DNA of 64,000 bases from Nematostella vectensis. Its lineage: Eukaryota > Cnidaria > Anthozoa > Actiniaria > Edwardsiidae. A model generated the notes under the pieces. It saw nothing but the letters and a program-made list of their open reading frames with translations. It ran no database searches and was not told where the DNA came from. Made by a program: the position numbers and the translations under genes. Each line of letters starts with the position of its first letter. Position 1 is the stretch's first letter. Shown here piece by piece: positions 22,801-31,290 of this stretch. The stretch spans positions 17,134,953-17,198,952 of the forward strand of contig NC_064036.1 in NCBI RefSeq assembly GCF_932526225.1, in the 5' to 3' direction.

Positions 22801-25631
22801 AAAGTATCGTGTAACTTGGCACGCCAACTTAAATGCAGCATCGTTGCGCGAAACTTTGCTAAAAAGTATATAACATTAACTTTTATAAACAGGACGCCTT
22901 ATTTTCTCTAAATTCTTAACAACTTATAACGAAATATAGATAAGAAGCCGCTTTTTATTTACCTTTAGACGTTTTGTCTGAGTTAGCTCATAGAGCCCTT
23001 TGAATAGTTTTTATCTCATTTATTTCAAAGTTACCAAACCGAGCGCGATGCGGCACCCTCCCCTCCCTCAGAGGATGCGTCACTAAGCAACGGGATATCA
23101 GATCAGCCAGGACCAGTTGCACCGTCATCAGCTACCGAGGGCGTGGAGCTTGTGAGCTTCAAACAGCAGGCGGCTACGAGTGACTCCACCCTGGTTCTAG
23201 TCCAGGCATCATTACCCAGTGGTGAGCGTACTTGGTCCAGTTTCATTCTTTTTTGTCCAATTTTTATCCCATTTTTAAATTCATACTAATTAAATTTTGA
23301 CACAGGTGCGTAGCCAGGGGGGGGGGGGGTGGTAGGCCCCTTCTTCTAGCAGCCAAAAATACAGTAAATGCATGAGACATTATCTAGAATACTAAAGAAA
23401 ATGCCTTGTAAGGACACTTGAAATGACGTGATGAGTAATAAAACTTTCATGATAGATTATCTTAATTGCAAGAATTTGCTTTTGATTCTGATAGAATTCA
23501 AACAGAGAAAGATGGCCAACGTGTTTGCACAGTTGTTGACGTTCTACAAGCGCGAAAACAGGCTTCTGTTCAGGATCTTCAAGTCGCTGTTATTGGATCA
23601 AATGATGGTGCTAGTCGCGGGACTCTTACTCGGGGCGCTAAACATGGAGGTTGGTGCATTAGTAGATGATGTTGATGACGATGATGCTGATGGCGCTGAA
23701 TGCTTTGAATAAAAGTCCGTGTTTGTGGTGATTATCATGACGATTGTAATAATGATAATGGTTAAATGATAATGATTATTATTTAGAGGATGACGATGCA
23801 GGCCCATAGCAATATTTTAAAAAATTATAAAGATGACTAGTAGGGGTGGGGCTTTGCCCTCCCCAATATTTTCTTAATGTTTCTGTATGTGCCCTCCTCC
23901 CCTCCCTCTTGTAGGTATCGCTTCAAAGATTCTTCCAGCTTCAAACCATCAGCAGCATGGCGTTGGGGATGACCGCTATATTACCGTCGCTCAGATGTTT
24001 TGGCAACAACAGGACGACATTTTGGAGGTAGGTCTTCAAACCGAAACTAGATACCCTCATAAATAACAATATAGTAGAGACTTTGGCAGCGACAACGGCA
24101 ACGCGAACGGCGACGGCAGAAAACAGAATTCAAAGAGCCAGACGTGAAATTTTCTCGAAATAGATTTGGTCTGATATACATTTTAGCAGAGTCCTTCAAA
24201 CGACGACGGAAAAGTATGCGCTGAAACATTGAAACAGTTTTTTGGGAATACATTAACGAGTGAATTTTATCAAAACAAGTTTAAAATTGAGCGCAAAGCA
24301 TGAAAGCTTTTTTTGGATCAAGTTCTCCCTGCAGTCGCAGTCGTCGTTGCTTAAAGTCCCTTGTATAGATAGGGAGCTGGCGTTTTTACAATTAGCATAA
24401 AAACTACCGACAATTGCAAATCTACTGTGTATTGAATGCAGCAATAAGCCCTTGCACCAGGGTTTACTAAAGTGTGTTCTTGTTTGGCTGCAGGGAGGCC
24501 GCTTCTGGTGTCAACCGATTCAGCTATTTCCTCGCGGTCGATATTGCGCAGGTGCCAATCATGTTGATAAGCCCGCTGGTCTATTTGAGCCTGCTGTATG
24601 CGCTCGCCATCCCCCGTGGTAAGTAAAAATGAAAGGCCCGTACCCAAAAAAACAATATTTCACGCCTCGGCCTGCCATCAATTGTTTGTACGAAGCTTAG
24701 CCATAATTGATTTTTCTCAGGTCAGTTTATTTACCACTACGCATCGACAGTTGGAGCGTGGTTTGCCTGTGTGGGTAGTGGCTACCTGATCTCGATCGTG
24801 TTCAATACGCGCAACGCACAGATGGCATCCGTGATATACACTCTTGTTAACTCATTACTCGCCGGTGAGTTGAACTGACTCGCTACTTGCATTATAAACG
24901 ATGCTCATGTTTACTCGATACCAACAGGTACGTTTTACTCGACCCCCTAACTCGTAACTCCCTGATGAGTTGTGGCAATTCTCAAAACACGCCACTAAAA
25001 AAAAAAGCTTGTTATTTGGTTACCCACCGGTACGTTCTACCAGGCGCGTACACAGGGGGGGGGGGGGGGGGGGGGGGGTGCGCGCGCACCCCTCCCCCTT
25101 GGCGGCAAAAAAATGTGTCATTTTTTAATTACTACGTATGCTTTTTCCATATGAGACCTATGACTGCTCCGCCCCCCCTCCCCCTCCCCAGCATATCCTT
25201 GGTAAGCGCCTGTTCTGCTAAGCATTCTAATTCGTAACTCAAGGGTAGATTGCAATATCGTGCTTCATCATGCTGCTTTGGTGCCCGCCAATGAAAGTTA
25301 TGCTATTTTTTGCTCGCCTGTAAGTTTTACTATAATCCCATTCTTGGCAGGCTCTAACCCTTCGCTTTGCGATCTGGATGATTTCACGTTCGTCGGCCCC
25401 GCCCTCTACAACCTGTCCTACGCTCGGTGGTACATGGAGTCGCTATTTGAAGTAGAAGCCAACAGATACCCTCGTGTGTTGTCCCCATTGGTGTACGGGG
25501 TGGCGGCAATCAATGGGTACACCTTACAGGAGTACGGATTCTGTCTGACGATGATGTTTGTCATTGGGATAGGGGTACGCATCATCGCATTTGCCTTGTT
25601 GTGTTTATTGGATAGAGGAAAACAGAAATGA
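10848..25631 (+). CDS. ABCG-family half-transporter with extracellular Cys-rich N-terminus (20 exons)
   Basis: Exons inferred from splice sites and frame: 10848-10941, 12534-12719, 13035-13262, 14029-14114, 14512-14730, 15422-15624, 16440-16548, 17275-17406, 19068-19151, 20015-20125, 20719-20772, 20851-20948, 21426-21538, 22243-22447, 23031-23221, 23495-23649, 23915-24027, 24494-24618, 24721-24864, 25351-25631. These sum to 2931 nt, 976 aa, with phases consistent throughout. Order: signal peptide ([18 protein letters not shown]); Cys-rich ectodomain with CPPG/CPEG/CPKG motifs (about 30-280); one TM helix (about 283-306); ABC domain with Walker A GPSGAGKT (399-406), Q-loop Q447, signature ISGGQ (507-511), Walker B LLFLDE (527-532), H-loop H565; acidic/Ser-rich linker; C-terminal six-helix ABC2 region. 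This layout is known from plant ABCG24/28 and fungal ADP1 proteins. As a half-transporter it should dimerise; the substrate is unknown. Exon 11 seems to use a GC donor. Several exon edges are tandemly duplicated. AATAAA lies at 26005. Exact ends of exons 6, 11 and 16 are the least certain. Confidence 0.88.
13300..13797. repeat. 19-bp minisatellite in ABCG intron 3
   Basis: About 26 units of TATGACATCACTCCTCTCG with point variants (TAGGAGATCACTCC, etc.), beginning about 40 bp after the exon 3 donor. The unit contains a CRE-like TGACATCA and is pyrimidine-rich. It lies entirely in the intron. Confidence 0.9.
13924..14045. repeat. Triplicated 3' splice-site segment before ABCG exon 4
   Basis: The string TTTCTACTGCCCACA, the start of exon 4 (Phe-Tyr-Cys-Pro), preceded by GTAG/TTAG, occurs near 13926, 13978 (as TTCTACTGCTCACA) and 14029. 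Copies are spaced about 50 bp, each of the first two followed by (A)CCTACTGACCAG. Only the third copy continues into the coding sequence. Confidence 0.7.
15080..15388. mobile_element. MITE in ABCG intron 5, 5-bp target duplication
   Basis: Inverted ends CAGGCCCGTACCCAG and CTGGGTACGGGCCTG lie about 309 bp apart and are flanked on both sides by TATCA (15075-15079 and 15389-15393). G-rich and C-rich stretches sit just inside the ends. Fragments with related ends (GGCCCGTACCCA, CAGGCGCGTACACAGG, GTGCGTAGCCAGG) are at about 24636, 25042 and 23305. Confidence 0.8.
15601..15740. repeat. 43-bp tandem repeat spanning ABCG exon 6 donor (3 copies)
   Basis: The exon 6 end (TTTCAGCTTGACAGCGGTCT + AAG) with its donor GTACAATGCCATGCGTCATG is repeated three times. 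Only the first copy gives the frame that joins exon 7. Use of copy 2 or 3 would add 43 or 86 nt. Confidence 0.85.
15741..16439. other. ABCG intron 6
   Basis: Intronic. The open frame 16067-16351 is not supported by splicing, since a good acceptor at 16438-16439 (TTATAAG) joins in frame to exon 7. Nothing else recognised. Confidence 0.5.
17383..18954. repeat. 37-bp minisatellite built from the ABCG exon 8 5' splice site (about 42 copies)
   Basis: The unit consists of the last 24 bases of exon 8 (CTCAGTGGCAAGGCGTACTA + CGGG, coding LSGKAYYG just after Walker A) followed by the donor GTAAGTCAACACG. The first unit is the real exon end (donor at 17407). Variants include GTAAGA, GTAAGG, GTGAGT and GGAATAAGAC. 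The array fills most of intron 8. Since 37 is not a multiple of 3, use of later donors shifts the frame, and a stop is met by 17484. Confidence 0.95.
20311..20485. mobile_element. MITE copy 2 in ABCG intron 10
   Basis: It starts GGCCGATTTAGACAGCAAGA and ends CGTGCTGTCTAAATCAG, which are inverted repeats of each other. The interior matches the copy at 26301-26479 (GCCTACGACA.GTCTTAGCCC, CGCATACAACTAAATCGTGC). No coding capacity. Confidence 0.85.
20759..20815. repeat. 27-bp duplication spanning ABCG exon 11 donor
   Basis: TTGGCGACGAGGCTAGTACG (copy 1) is followed directly by TTGGCGACTAGGTTAGTGTG (copy 2). Copy 1 encodes IGDE and ends in a GC dinucleotide where a donor is needed. Copy 2 keeps the GT but has an in-frame stop (TAG) and lies beyond an earlier in-frame TGA. 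Confidence 0.75.
21735..22252. repeat. 34-bp minisatellite built from the ABCG exon 14 3' splice site (about 15 copies)
   Basis: The unit CACCTTTCTCTCTATGTTTC + CTAG|GCATGTTT contains a polypyrimidine tract, a YAG acceptor and the first bases of exon 14 (coding R-M-F-H). The final unit (22225-22252) is the functional acceptor: TTTTTCCTAG at 22233-22242, then exon 14 continuing to LLFLGPGG. All upstream units are decoy acceptors. Reading from one of them meets an in-frame TAG within about two units unless it is very close to the last. Confidence 0.92.
24073..24362. mobile_element. MITE in ABCG intron 17 (TIR GGGACTTT..GCGACGACGGC-like)
   Basis: The left end GAGACTTTGGCAGCGACAAC and the right end GTCGTCGTTGCTTAAAGTCC are inverted repeats. 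The interior includes a conserved GAGCGCAAAGCATGAAAGC stretch. A fragment in the reverse order (GACGACGGCGACCGACTGCA, AAAGGCTTTCATACTTTGCG) is at about 50290-50357. Confidence 0.65.
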
Positions 25632-26300
25632 TTAAATGACTTGCAACCAAATCAGGTGGCACAATTGTTTTAGGTTTATTTGCATAATCGGGATATTTAA
25701 TCATTTTGGAAAATATATTCACCCTTGTCTCCGTTAATTTTTTTTTCTCTGCAATAGAATACAGGTTTTTATAGGTCGATTTGATTGCGCAACAATTGAT
25801 TTATTTCGTGTTACTTATATGTACATCTCATTCGCATGGAATTTCCTTGGCACTAAAACATTCATTATAATAACCTTGGCAATCAGTGGAAAATATTTTA
25901 TCTTTTGTGAGGTAAACTTACATCGTTTATGATGTGGAATGCCATAAGGAATTATGAAAGATGTTAATATCTCACTTTGTACTACTATACATATTTATAA
26001 ATGTAATAAAATATCGATAACTAAATGCCTTCCACCTCCATTATTTGATAAGGTCATTTTTTTTTTATTATGTAGTACTAATAATATTATGTTCCGCAAA
26101 TCAAGTGCTTATTACACCGAATTCCCATTGCTTATAGAATAGTTTTCCAAAGTCAAGTGCTAATTACATCGAATTCCTATTGATAATAAAAAAAAGTTTC
26201 CCAAATGAAAATTCATTTCGCGCCAGGAACCACACCACCTGCGTGGTCACAAAGCTCAGCTCTGCGCTATGCATCACGGGAAGGATGAGCATTTCGTAAA
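25632..26300. other. ABCG 3' UTR and intergenic
   Basis: Runs on from the stop at 25631. AATAAA occurs at 26005-26010 and may be the polyadenylation signal. No further gene recognised. Confidence 0.5.
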
Positions 26301-26479
26301 GGCTGCTTTAGATAGCATGATTTAGTCATATGCGACCTGCCTACGACATGTCTTAGCCCTGACTTACAGACTACCATTTTTTAATCGAGCATCGTAGCGG
26401 AGTCGTAAGCTGATTTACACAATACGACTCGAGTTGTAGAAGTGTCGCATACAACTAAATCGTGCTGTTTAAATCAGCC
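26301..26479. mobile_element. MITE copy 3
   Basis: Starts GGCTGCTTTAGATAGCATGA and ends GTGCTGTTTAAATCAGCC, as inverted ends. It is the same family as 20311-20485 and 8986-9126, with the shared interior CCTACGACATGTCTTAGCCC. Confidence 0.85.
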
Positions 26480-26774
26480 ATAAGACGTCACCATCTCCAA
26501 AAGTCCTTCCCTACGCTTTGATAAGGCTCACTTGTATTAATCAGTTCCTTCCTTCCAGTGCCGTGCATATGAAATTTCACTAGACCCCAAAGTAGTAAAA
26601 AAGTAAAGTAGTAAACACAATACATGTGCCTGGAATTGAAATATTAACTTCAACAGTTGAATATGGTAACAAAGTAGACACCCGCTACTTGTATATATTA
26701 ATACAAAACGCACCGCTACTTGAATATGGGAATGAAGAAGAATCTGCTTGTGGGGTACAGGGAGGAAAGTTACT

Positions 26775-27040
26775 TGGGGGCTCGAGTTCTAGTTATTCGA
26801 GTTGGTATAAGCGGGGAGTTCGAGTTTTCCGAGTTCTTGTTAATGGGGAGTTCGAGTTATCCGAGTTCATGTTAATGTGGATTTCGAGACATCCGAGTTT
26901 GTTATAGCGGGAAATTCATGTTATCAGAGTTCTTGTTAATGGGGAGCTCGAGTTATCCGGGCATAAATGACTGAAAGTAAGGTCCGAATCCAAGGACAAT
27001 CAAACAAAGTTCGAGTTATACAAGTTCGAGTTACTGCCTC
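26775..27040. repeat. Degenerate tandem repeat (GGGGAGTTCGAGTTATCCGA-like)
   Basis: Five or six diverged units of roughly 33 bp built on GAGTTCGAGTTATCCGAGTT with GTTAATGGG spacers. No coding significance. Confidence 0.65.
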
Positions 27041-27097
27041 ATCTCTGTGTGTTTATTGCATTTTGAATATGGTCCACTTAATGTAGAAATCTAGCTT

Positions 27098-27946
27098 TTA
27101 CAGGCCTATATACAATTCGACTGACCCGTTAAGGATTTTGTGGACCAGCAGTTTATGGCATCTCTCATGCCCAAACCAATACTCCGTGGTTGAATTTAGC
27201 GAATCTGTGCAAAAGAAGGATTCCTGCATAGGGTCATAATAACCAAACGCCTCCCACCAAGAGACCATCATGGTCTCTTGCTCCCACTTATTAGACACAT
27301 ATTCGGATGGCTGCATATCACAGCCTGGAGCGGAAAAAAAAAATGCAAATGCCATTCAGCCCTCTTTTGCCGGAGAAACAAGGTACAGTCCCAGCACGTA
27401 TGGCCATTTCTATGTTCACGTACGTCGCGTGTCTACAGGCGGCAATACTCTTCTCCTCAATGATGTTCCACGCTGACAGTCGTCCCTCGAGGTAGTCTCG
27501 ATCTGTTACCTTCTCCCTCGTTAGGAACTTGCATGTGACTCGGTACGACACCGCTGTGGTTTTGACCGCTTGCATGCGGTCTCTCGCTAGTCGGTACCTC
27601 AAGTGATTTCCGGGTGCCTCTTCATTGACTGAATAGTCATCCAAGTAGGACTTCCTTTGGAATTCCATGTTATGCTTACTCGCATATGATTCAATCAAAG
27701 TCCATGCTTTTTTGGGAAGCTCAAAATCACAGTATACCTTGAATTCCGTCTCAGTGTTGCTCCTAAGTAGCGTATAGACACCCCTTAGTGGATTGGACGA
27801 GTTGTAGATGTCAAGGCACGGCCGGAAGGACCGCTGACAACGATCCCCGGTAGCATTACGTGGGCAGGCGCAGAAGTTCCACCATTGAGGCATGGGTTTG
27901 AGCAGAGGCTCATAAGTAGGGGCAATCAACTTCCCCATATTCTGGT
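27098..27946 (-). pseudogene. Fibrinogen-like domain fragment with EGF-type tail, frame broken
   Basis: The minus-strand frame 27938-27318 begins with a short leader and the end of an EGF-like motif (CACPRNATGDRCQ). It then enters a fibrinogen-like extracellular domain of a type I associate with cnidarian secreted/membrane proteins: PCLDIYNSS, RGVYTLL, VYCDFE, AWTLIESYAS, RYRLARDRM, YRVTCKF. The continuation is in another frame, 27355-27098 (SWWEAFGYYDPM, FFCTDS, YWFGHERC). The switch occurs at a 10-A homopolymer near 27336. It may be a real one-base lesion, a sequencing error, or a very short intron (GT near 27396 to AG at 27329, weak donor). The EGF motif is incomplete, so upstream exons are expected but not found; TACCAG just before the first codons could be an acceptor. 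Role unknown; such domains usually mediate adhesion or carbohydrate binding. Confidence 0.6.
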
Positions 27947-28530
27947 ACTATATAGGTGTCACGGCGTTTCCTAGGATCAGGCTATTTTTAGACGCGCGGA
28001 TTAGCCAATCAGATGACAGGGCGGAAAAATTGACTTTGTCTCTGTCTCAAGGAATCCAAAATGGCGGGCGAGAAGGGGGAAAACAACCCTTGCTTTTCGA
28101 AGTCTTCCTACATCGTCATATGCCTCCTAATTTCTGAACCCTTTTAGCCACAGAGAAAAAACCATTTTCTCACTAGCCTTGGACTATTTATTTCTCCATA
28201 AGTGGACTCAAACTTTGTTTCGTTTTTCTTGCTCTTGCAAAAAATAAGTGATCACTTGTATCGATCTATATAGCTGAGAGGCGATATTATCGTTCATAAG
28301 GTGCTAACTAACTAACTATAGCCTGCGTGCAGCCGGAAATGGTTGGACTTTTATGACTGCACGCAGGCTAACTAACAATAGTGTAAGAAGTAACATACGG
28401 ACGTTTATGTCTTGATTTTGTTAAATATTTTTATTAAACAAGCTCTTCAAAGAAATATCAATGCAAAAGTATACTAACATAAAAGGCAACCTCAATATGG
28501 ATATTTGTGTCTTTGTAATTTCTATTTCCA
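27890..28530. repeat. Left arm of long inverted repeat
   Basis: The reverse complement of this segment recurs at about 36440-37150, with diverged but collinear matches: CTCATAAGTAGGGGCAATCA, GTGTCACGGCGTTTCCTAGG, GGCTAATCC.CGC, ATCTGATTGGC, AGCCTTGGACTATTTATTTC, AACATACGGAC.TTTATGTC and AAAGTATACTAACATAAAA. The arm starts inside the fibrinogen-like frame and runs outward. A CCAATCAG box and an AAAATGGCGG motif in it suggest that promoter-like sequence was duplicated. Confidence 0.85.
28317..28372. mobile_element. Small palindromic insertion (mini-MITE) in left arm
   Basis: TAGCCTGCGTGCAG and CTGCACGCAGGCTA are perfect inverted arms around a short loop, inserted between two ACTAAC-type direct repeats. 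The right arm of the long inverted repeat (about 36720) lacks it, so this is a filled/empty site pair. Confidence 0.75.
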
Positions 28531-28726
28531 TTTAATTAAAAAATTTATACTTGTTATTTATGATCTGGAATACTTTGTTCAAATTTGAAGAAAGGATAGA
28601 GAGGATGTGTATTATAGTAAATATCGACTGAAGTCGTTTCTAATGTGACCTCTTGGCTGACCAGAAACTATAATACGTTTTAAAATCATTACAAAAAATG
28701 CAAGGAAGGTATAAAAGCATGCATAT

Positions 28727-28872
28727 TGTTGAGTATGTAGGAAGGTGTGAATGAACCTTTATTTAGTATATAATCAACGAGCCTGTTCATACAGCTGGAG
28801 AACACTCTGGCCGGCTCAGTAACCGCGCTCCCGCACAGGGTACCCAACGTGTGGTACACAACATATATGACA
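28727..28872 (-). repeat. LTR (3' LTR of the minus-strand element)
   Basis: 146 bp, starting TG and ending CA, and nearly identical to the copy at 30692-30837 (differences include AGTATA against AGCATA). The target duplication CATAT lies directly outside. Confidence 0.9.
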
Positions 28873-30691
28873 TTCCCCCCCTCTTCTAAGGAAGCTGTTG
28901 GGTCGGGGGTAGCCTAACTAACGAAGTAACGTGTCCGATTATAAGTTCAGCCTGTCTGGCGCTACGCCCTTGTTCGCGCGTGACGACCTCCTAGGCATGT
29001 CCGGCTCTCCCGCATCCTCGGGAACTTCCTCACTGATCGTCGGTGGATTTTGCTGTCTTGTTGTTTGAGGGGGATTTAATGTTTCTGTAGCGTCGCCATC
29101 TTCCTCTGTGCAGCTGAGTGGCTCAGCTGCTGGCGTGGTCATCGGAAGTAGCTGGTGATCTCGGTGAGACATGCTATCTTGATAAGGAGGTGCGGTTCTT
29201 TCGCAGAGCTGGTCTGCATGACGTCGAACGTGTTGTTGGGGGAACTTGTCTGGCTGTACTTCGTACATCACATTCCCGATCTTTGTTGTTACGCACCCTG
29301 GAGACCACTTCCCCCCAGAGACGCTGAAGTCTCGATACCATACCTTGTGGCCAATGGTGAAGCATCGTGACGGCTGTGATAGTGCAGGTGTCGTCTTAGG
29401 AGATGCTGGTCTGTATGGCGACAACAAATCTAAACGTGTGCACAGGTTTCTTCCCAACATCAGTTTGGCCGGTGTTTGCTGGGTAGTTGCATTAGAGGTG
29501 TTGCGCTGTTTCAAGAGGAAGTCGGCAATGATCTGCGATGGAGTGGTCATTAGATGACCTGTATTGGATATTATACGAGTATGCCTATAACTTGGTGGCC
29601 CATCGTTGCATGCGCATGGCTGCTATGCGAGGGATTCCTCTCTTTGGGCCCAGTATGGCCATGAGTGGCTGGTGGTCCGTTCTGAGGGTGAAGTTGCGTC
29701 CGTAGAGGTAGATATGATATCTGGTAACGCCAAAGACTATGGAGAGGGCTTCTTTGTCGATCTGTGCGTAGTTCTTCTCGCTGCTGTTCATTGTTCGCGA
29801 GGCAAACGCGATGGGACGCTCTGTTCCATCGGGGATTTGGTGCGACAGAACAGCGCCCAGGCCGTATGACGACGCATCACAGTCGAGTATGATTGGGAGA
29901 TCTGGGTTATAGGGTACCAGCACGTTGTCAACTGTGATCATTGATTTGACATTGGTGAAAGCTTTCTGGCATTTGGCACTCCAGCACCACTTGGTGTCCT
30001 TCTTCAGCAGTTGATGAAGAGGTTGTAAGACCTGTGATAGGTTGGGTAGAAACTTCTGGTAGTAGTTTACCAGGCCTAAGAACGGACAGAGCTGGGTTAC
30101 ATCCTGAGGTGATGGTGACTGCTTTTTCTAGGGTTAAATCGCGCTCGCACAGCAATCTCTTAGAAATAGATTCATTTGCTAAACCACAAACAAATCGATC
30201 GCGGAGGGCCTGGGGAAGAAATTCCCCAAAATTACAATGTTTAGTCATTTGTTTCAATGTGGCCACAAATGCGTTGATATCTTCGCAAGCGCTTAATTTC
30301 TTTGGTGGAATTTGTAACGCTCTGCAATTTCGAGCGGGGGTGGTGATAAATGACCCTCAAGAATTTCTATGATCTCTTGGTATGTTTTGTCCTTGGGTTT
30401 TCTGGGTGAGGTCAGACCTCGTAACAGATTGTAGGTTTTGGGACCGATTAAACTAAGTAGCGAGGCTGTCTTTTTGTCTTCATTTATGTTGTTAGCATCA
30501 AAGAATAGCTCTAACCGTTCAACGTAACAAGTGAATGTTTCTGTGGCCTCGTCAAACAGCTGCATGTTGCCTATCGTATGACTGGCAGCCATCCTGAATT
30601 CCGTAAGATTTGATCGAGGAGTAAATGCAGGAATTGCAGTGTTTACTTACGATCCTTTGGTCGTTGAGTCCTTCACCAGCTCGTCGCCAGT

Positions 30692-30837
30692 TGTTGAGTA
30701 TGTAGGAAGGTGTGAATGAACCTTTATTTAGCATATAATCAACGAGCCTGTTCATACAGCTGGAGAACACTCTGGCCGGCTCAGTAACCGCGCTCCCGCA
30801 CAGGGTACCCAACGTGTGGTACACAACATATATGACA
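30692..30837 (-). repeat. LTR (5' LTR of the minus-strand element)
   Basis: Partner of 28727-28872. The near identity of the two LTRs implies a fairly recent insertion, even though the body is deleted; such a defective copy was probably mobilised in trans. Confidence 0.9.
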
Positions 30838-31202
30838 CATATAATGTAAGACTTGCCACCATTATAGTAATGCACTTTAGTCCTTGTTAAATCTTTCAGA
30901 AAAGCTCTTGTGTAGAAGACTATTCTGCCACTCAAACAGTCTATTATTTCCCTGTAATAATAGTCTGTTATTTCGCTGTATTAGATAATTATATGCAATG
31001 ATAAGGAAAATATCCTGAAGTTTTTCTTTTAATGATATCTGCTATATTCATGAATGTGTTTTGCTACTCAAAAAGCTTTATTGTTGACTTTTGTTTACTG
31101 TGAAATAACTTAGTTTATACAACTCCCTATTATAATTATCATTTTTTCACTTAATTATTATTGAAGTTGTTCATATTAGCTGCAAACATGCTACTCTATT
31201 AA

Positions 31203-31290
31203 AAACTGCAGGTATTGGCCTGCCAAAATATAGTGTATTAGAAAGCACCTCTGAATGGTGTCAACAAATTTTCTTTTTAAGTCTGTATTT
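31203..31290 (+). mobile_element. Penelope-like element 3' remnant with decayed hammerhead
   Basis: GCAGGTATTGGCCTGCC + AAAATATAG, followed by CTCTGAATGGTGTCAACAAA and TTTCTTTTTA, is collinear with 63586-63655 (GGCAGGTATTGGCCTGCCGA, then ATCTGCGTTGTTGTCGACTT). The CUGANGA core of the ribozyme is lost and GAAA has become AAAA, so it should be inactive. Confidence 0.65.

Larger units (their letters stand above)
28727..30837 (-). mobile_element. Ty3/gypsy LTR retrotransposon, internally deleted
   Basis: Two 146-bp LTRs (TGTTGAGTATG...ATATGACA) are flanked by a 5-bp target duplication CATAT (28722-28726, 30838-30842). On the minus strand the primer-binding region starts TGGCGACGAGCTGGTG next to the 5' LTR. 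A polypurine tract (AGAAGAGGGGGGGAA) abuts the 3' LTR (28873-28890). Coding remains in order: gag start 30592-30293, gag continuation frameshifted near 30290 (FGEFLPQALRDRFVCGL); then a jump to the RT thumb/connection and RNase H (FLGLVNYYQKFLPNLSQ; ILDCDASSYGLGAVLSH; TDHQPLMAILG; to 29585); then a jump to the integrase C-terminus (TPAKLMLGRNLCTRLDLL, 29550-28939). Protease, RT palm, and the integrase zinc finger and catalytic core are deleted, so the copy is non-autonomous. Gene order RT-RNaseH-IN supports Ty3/gypsy. Confidence 0.9.
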
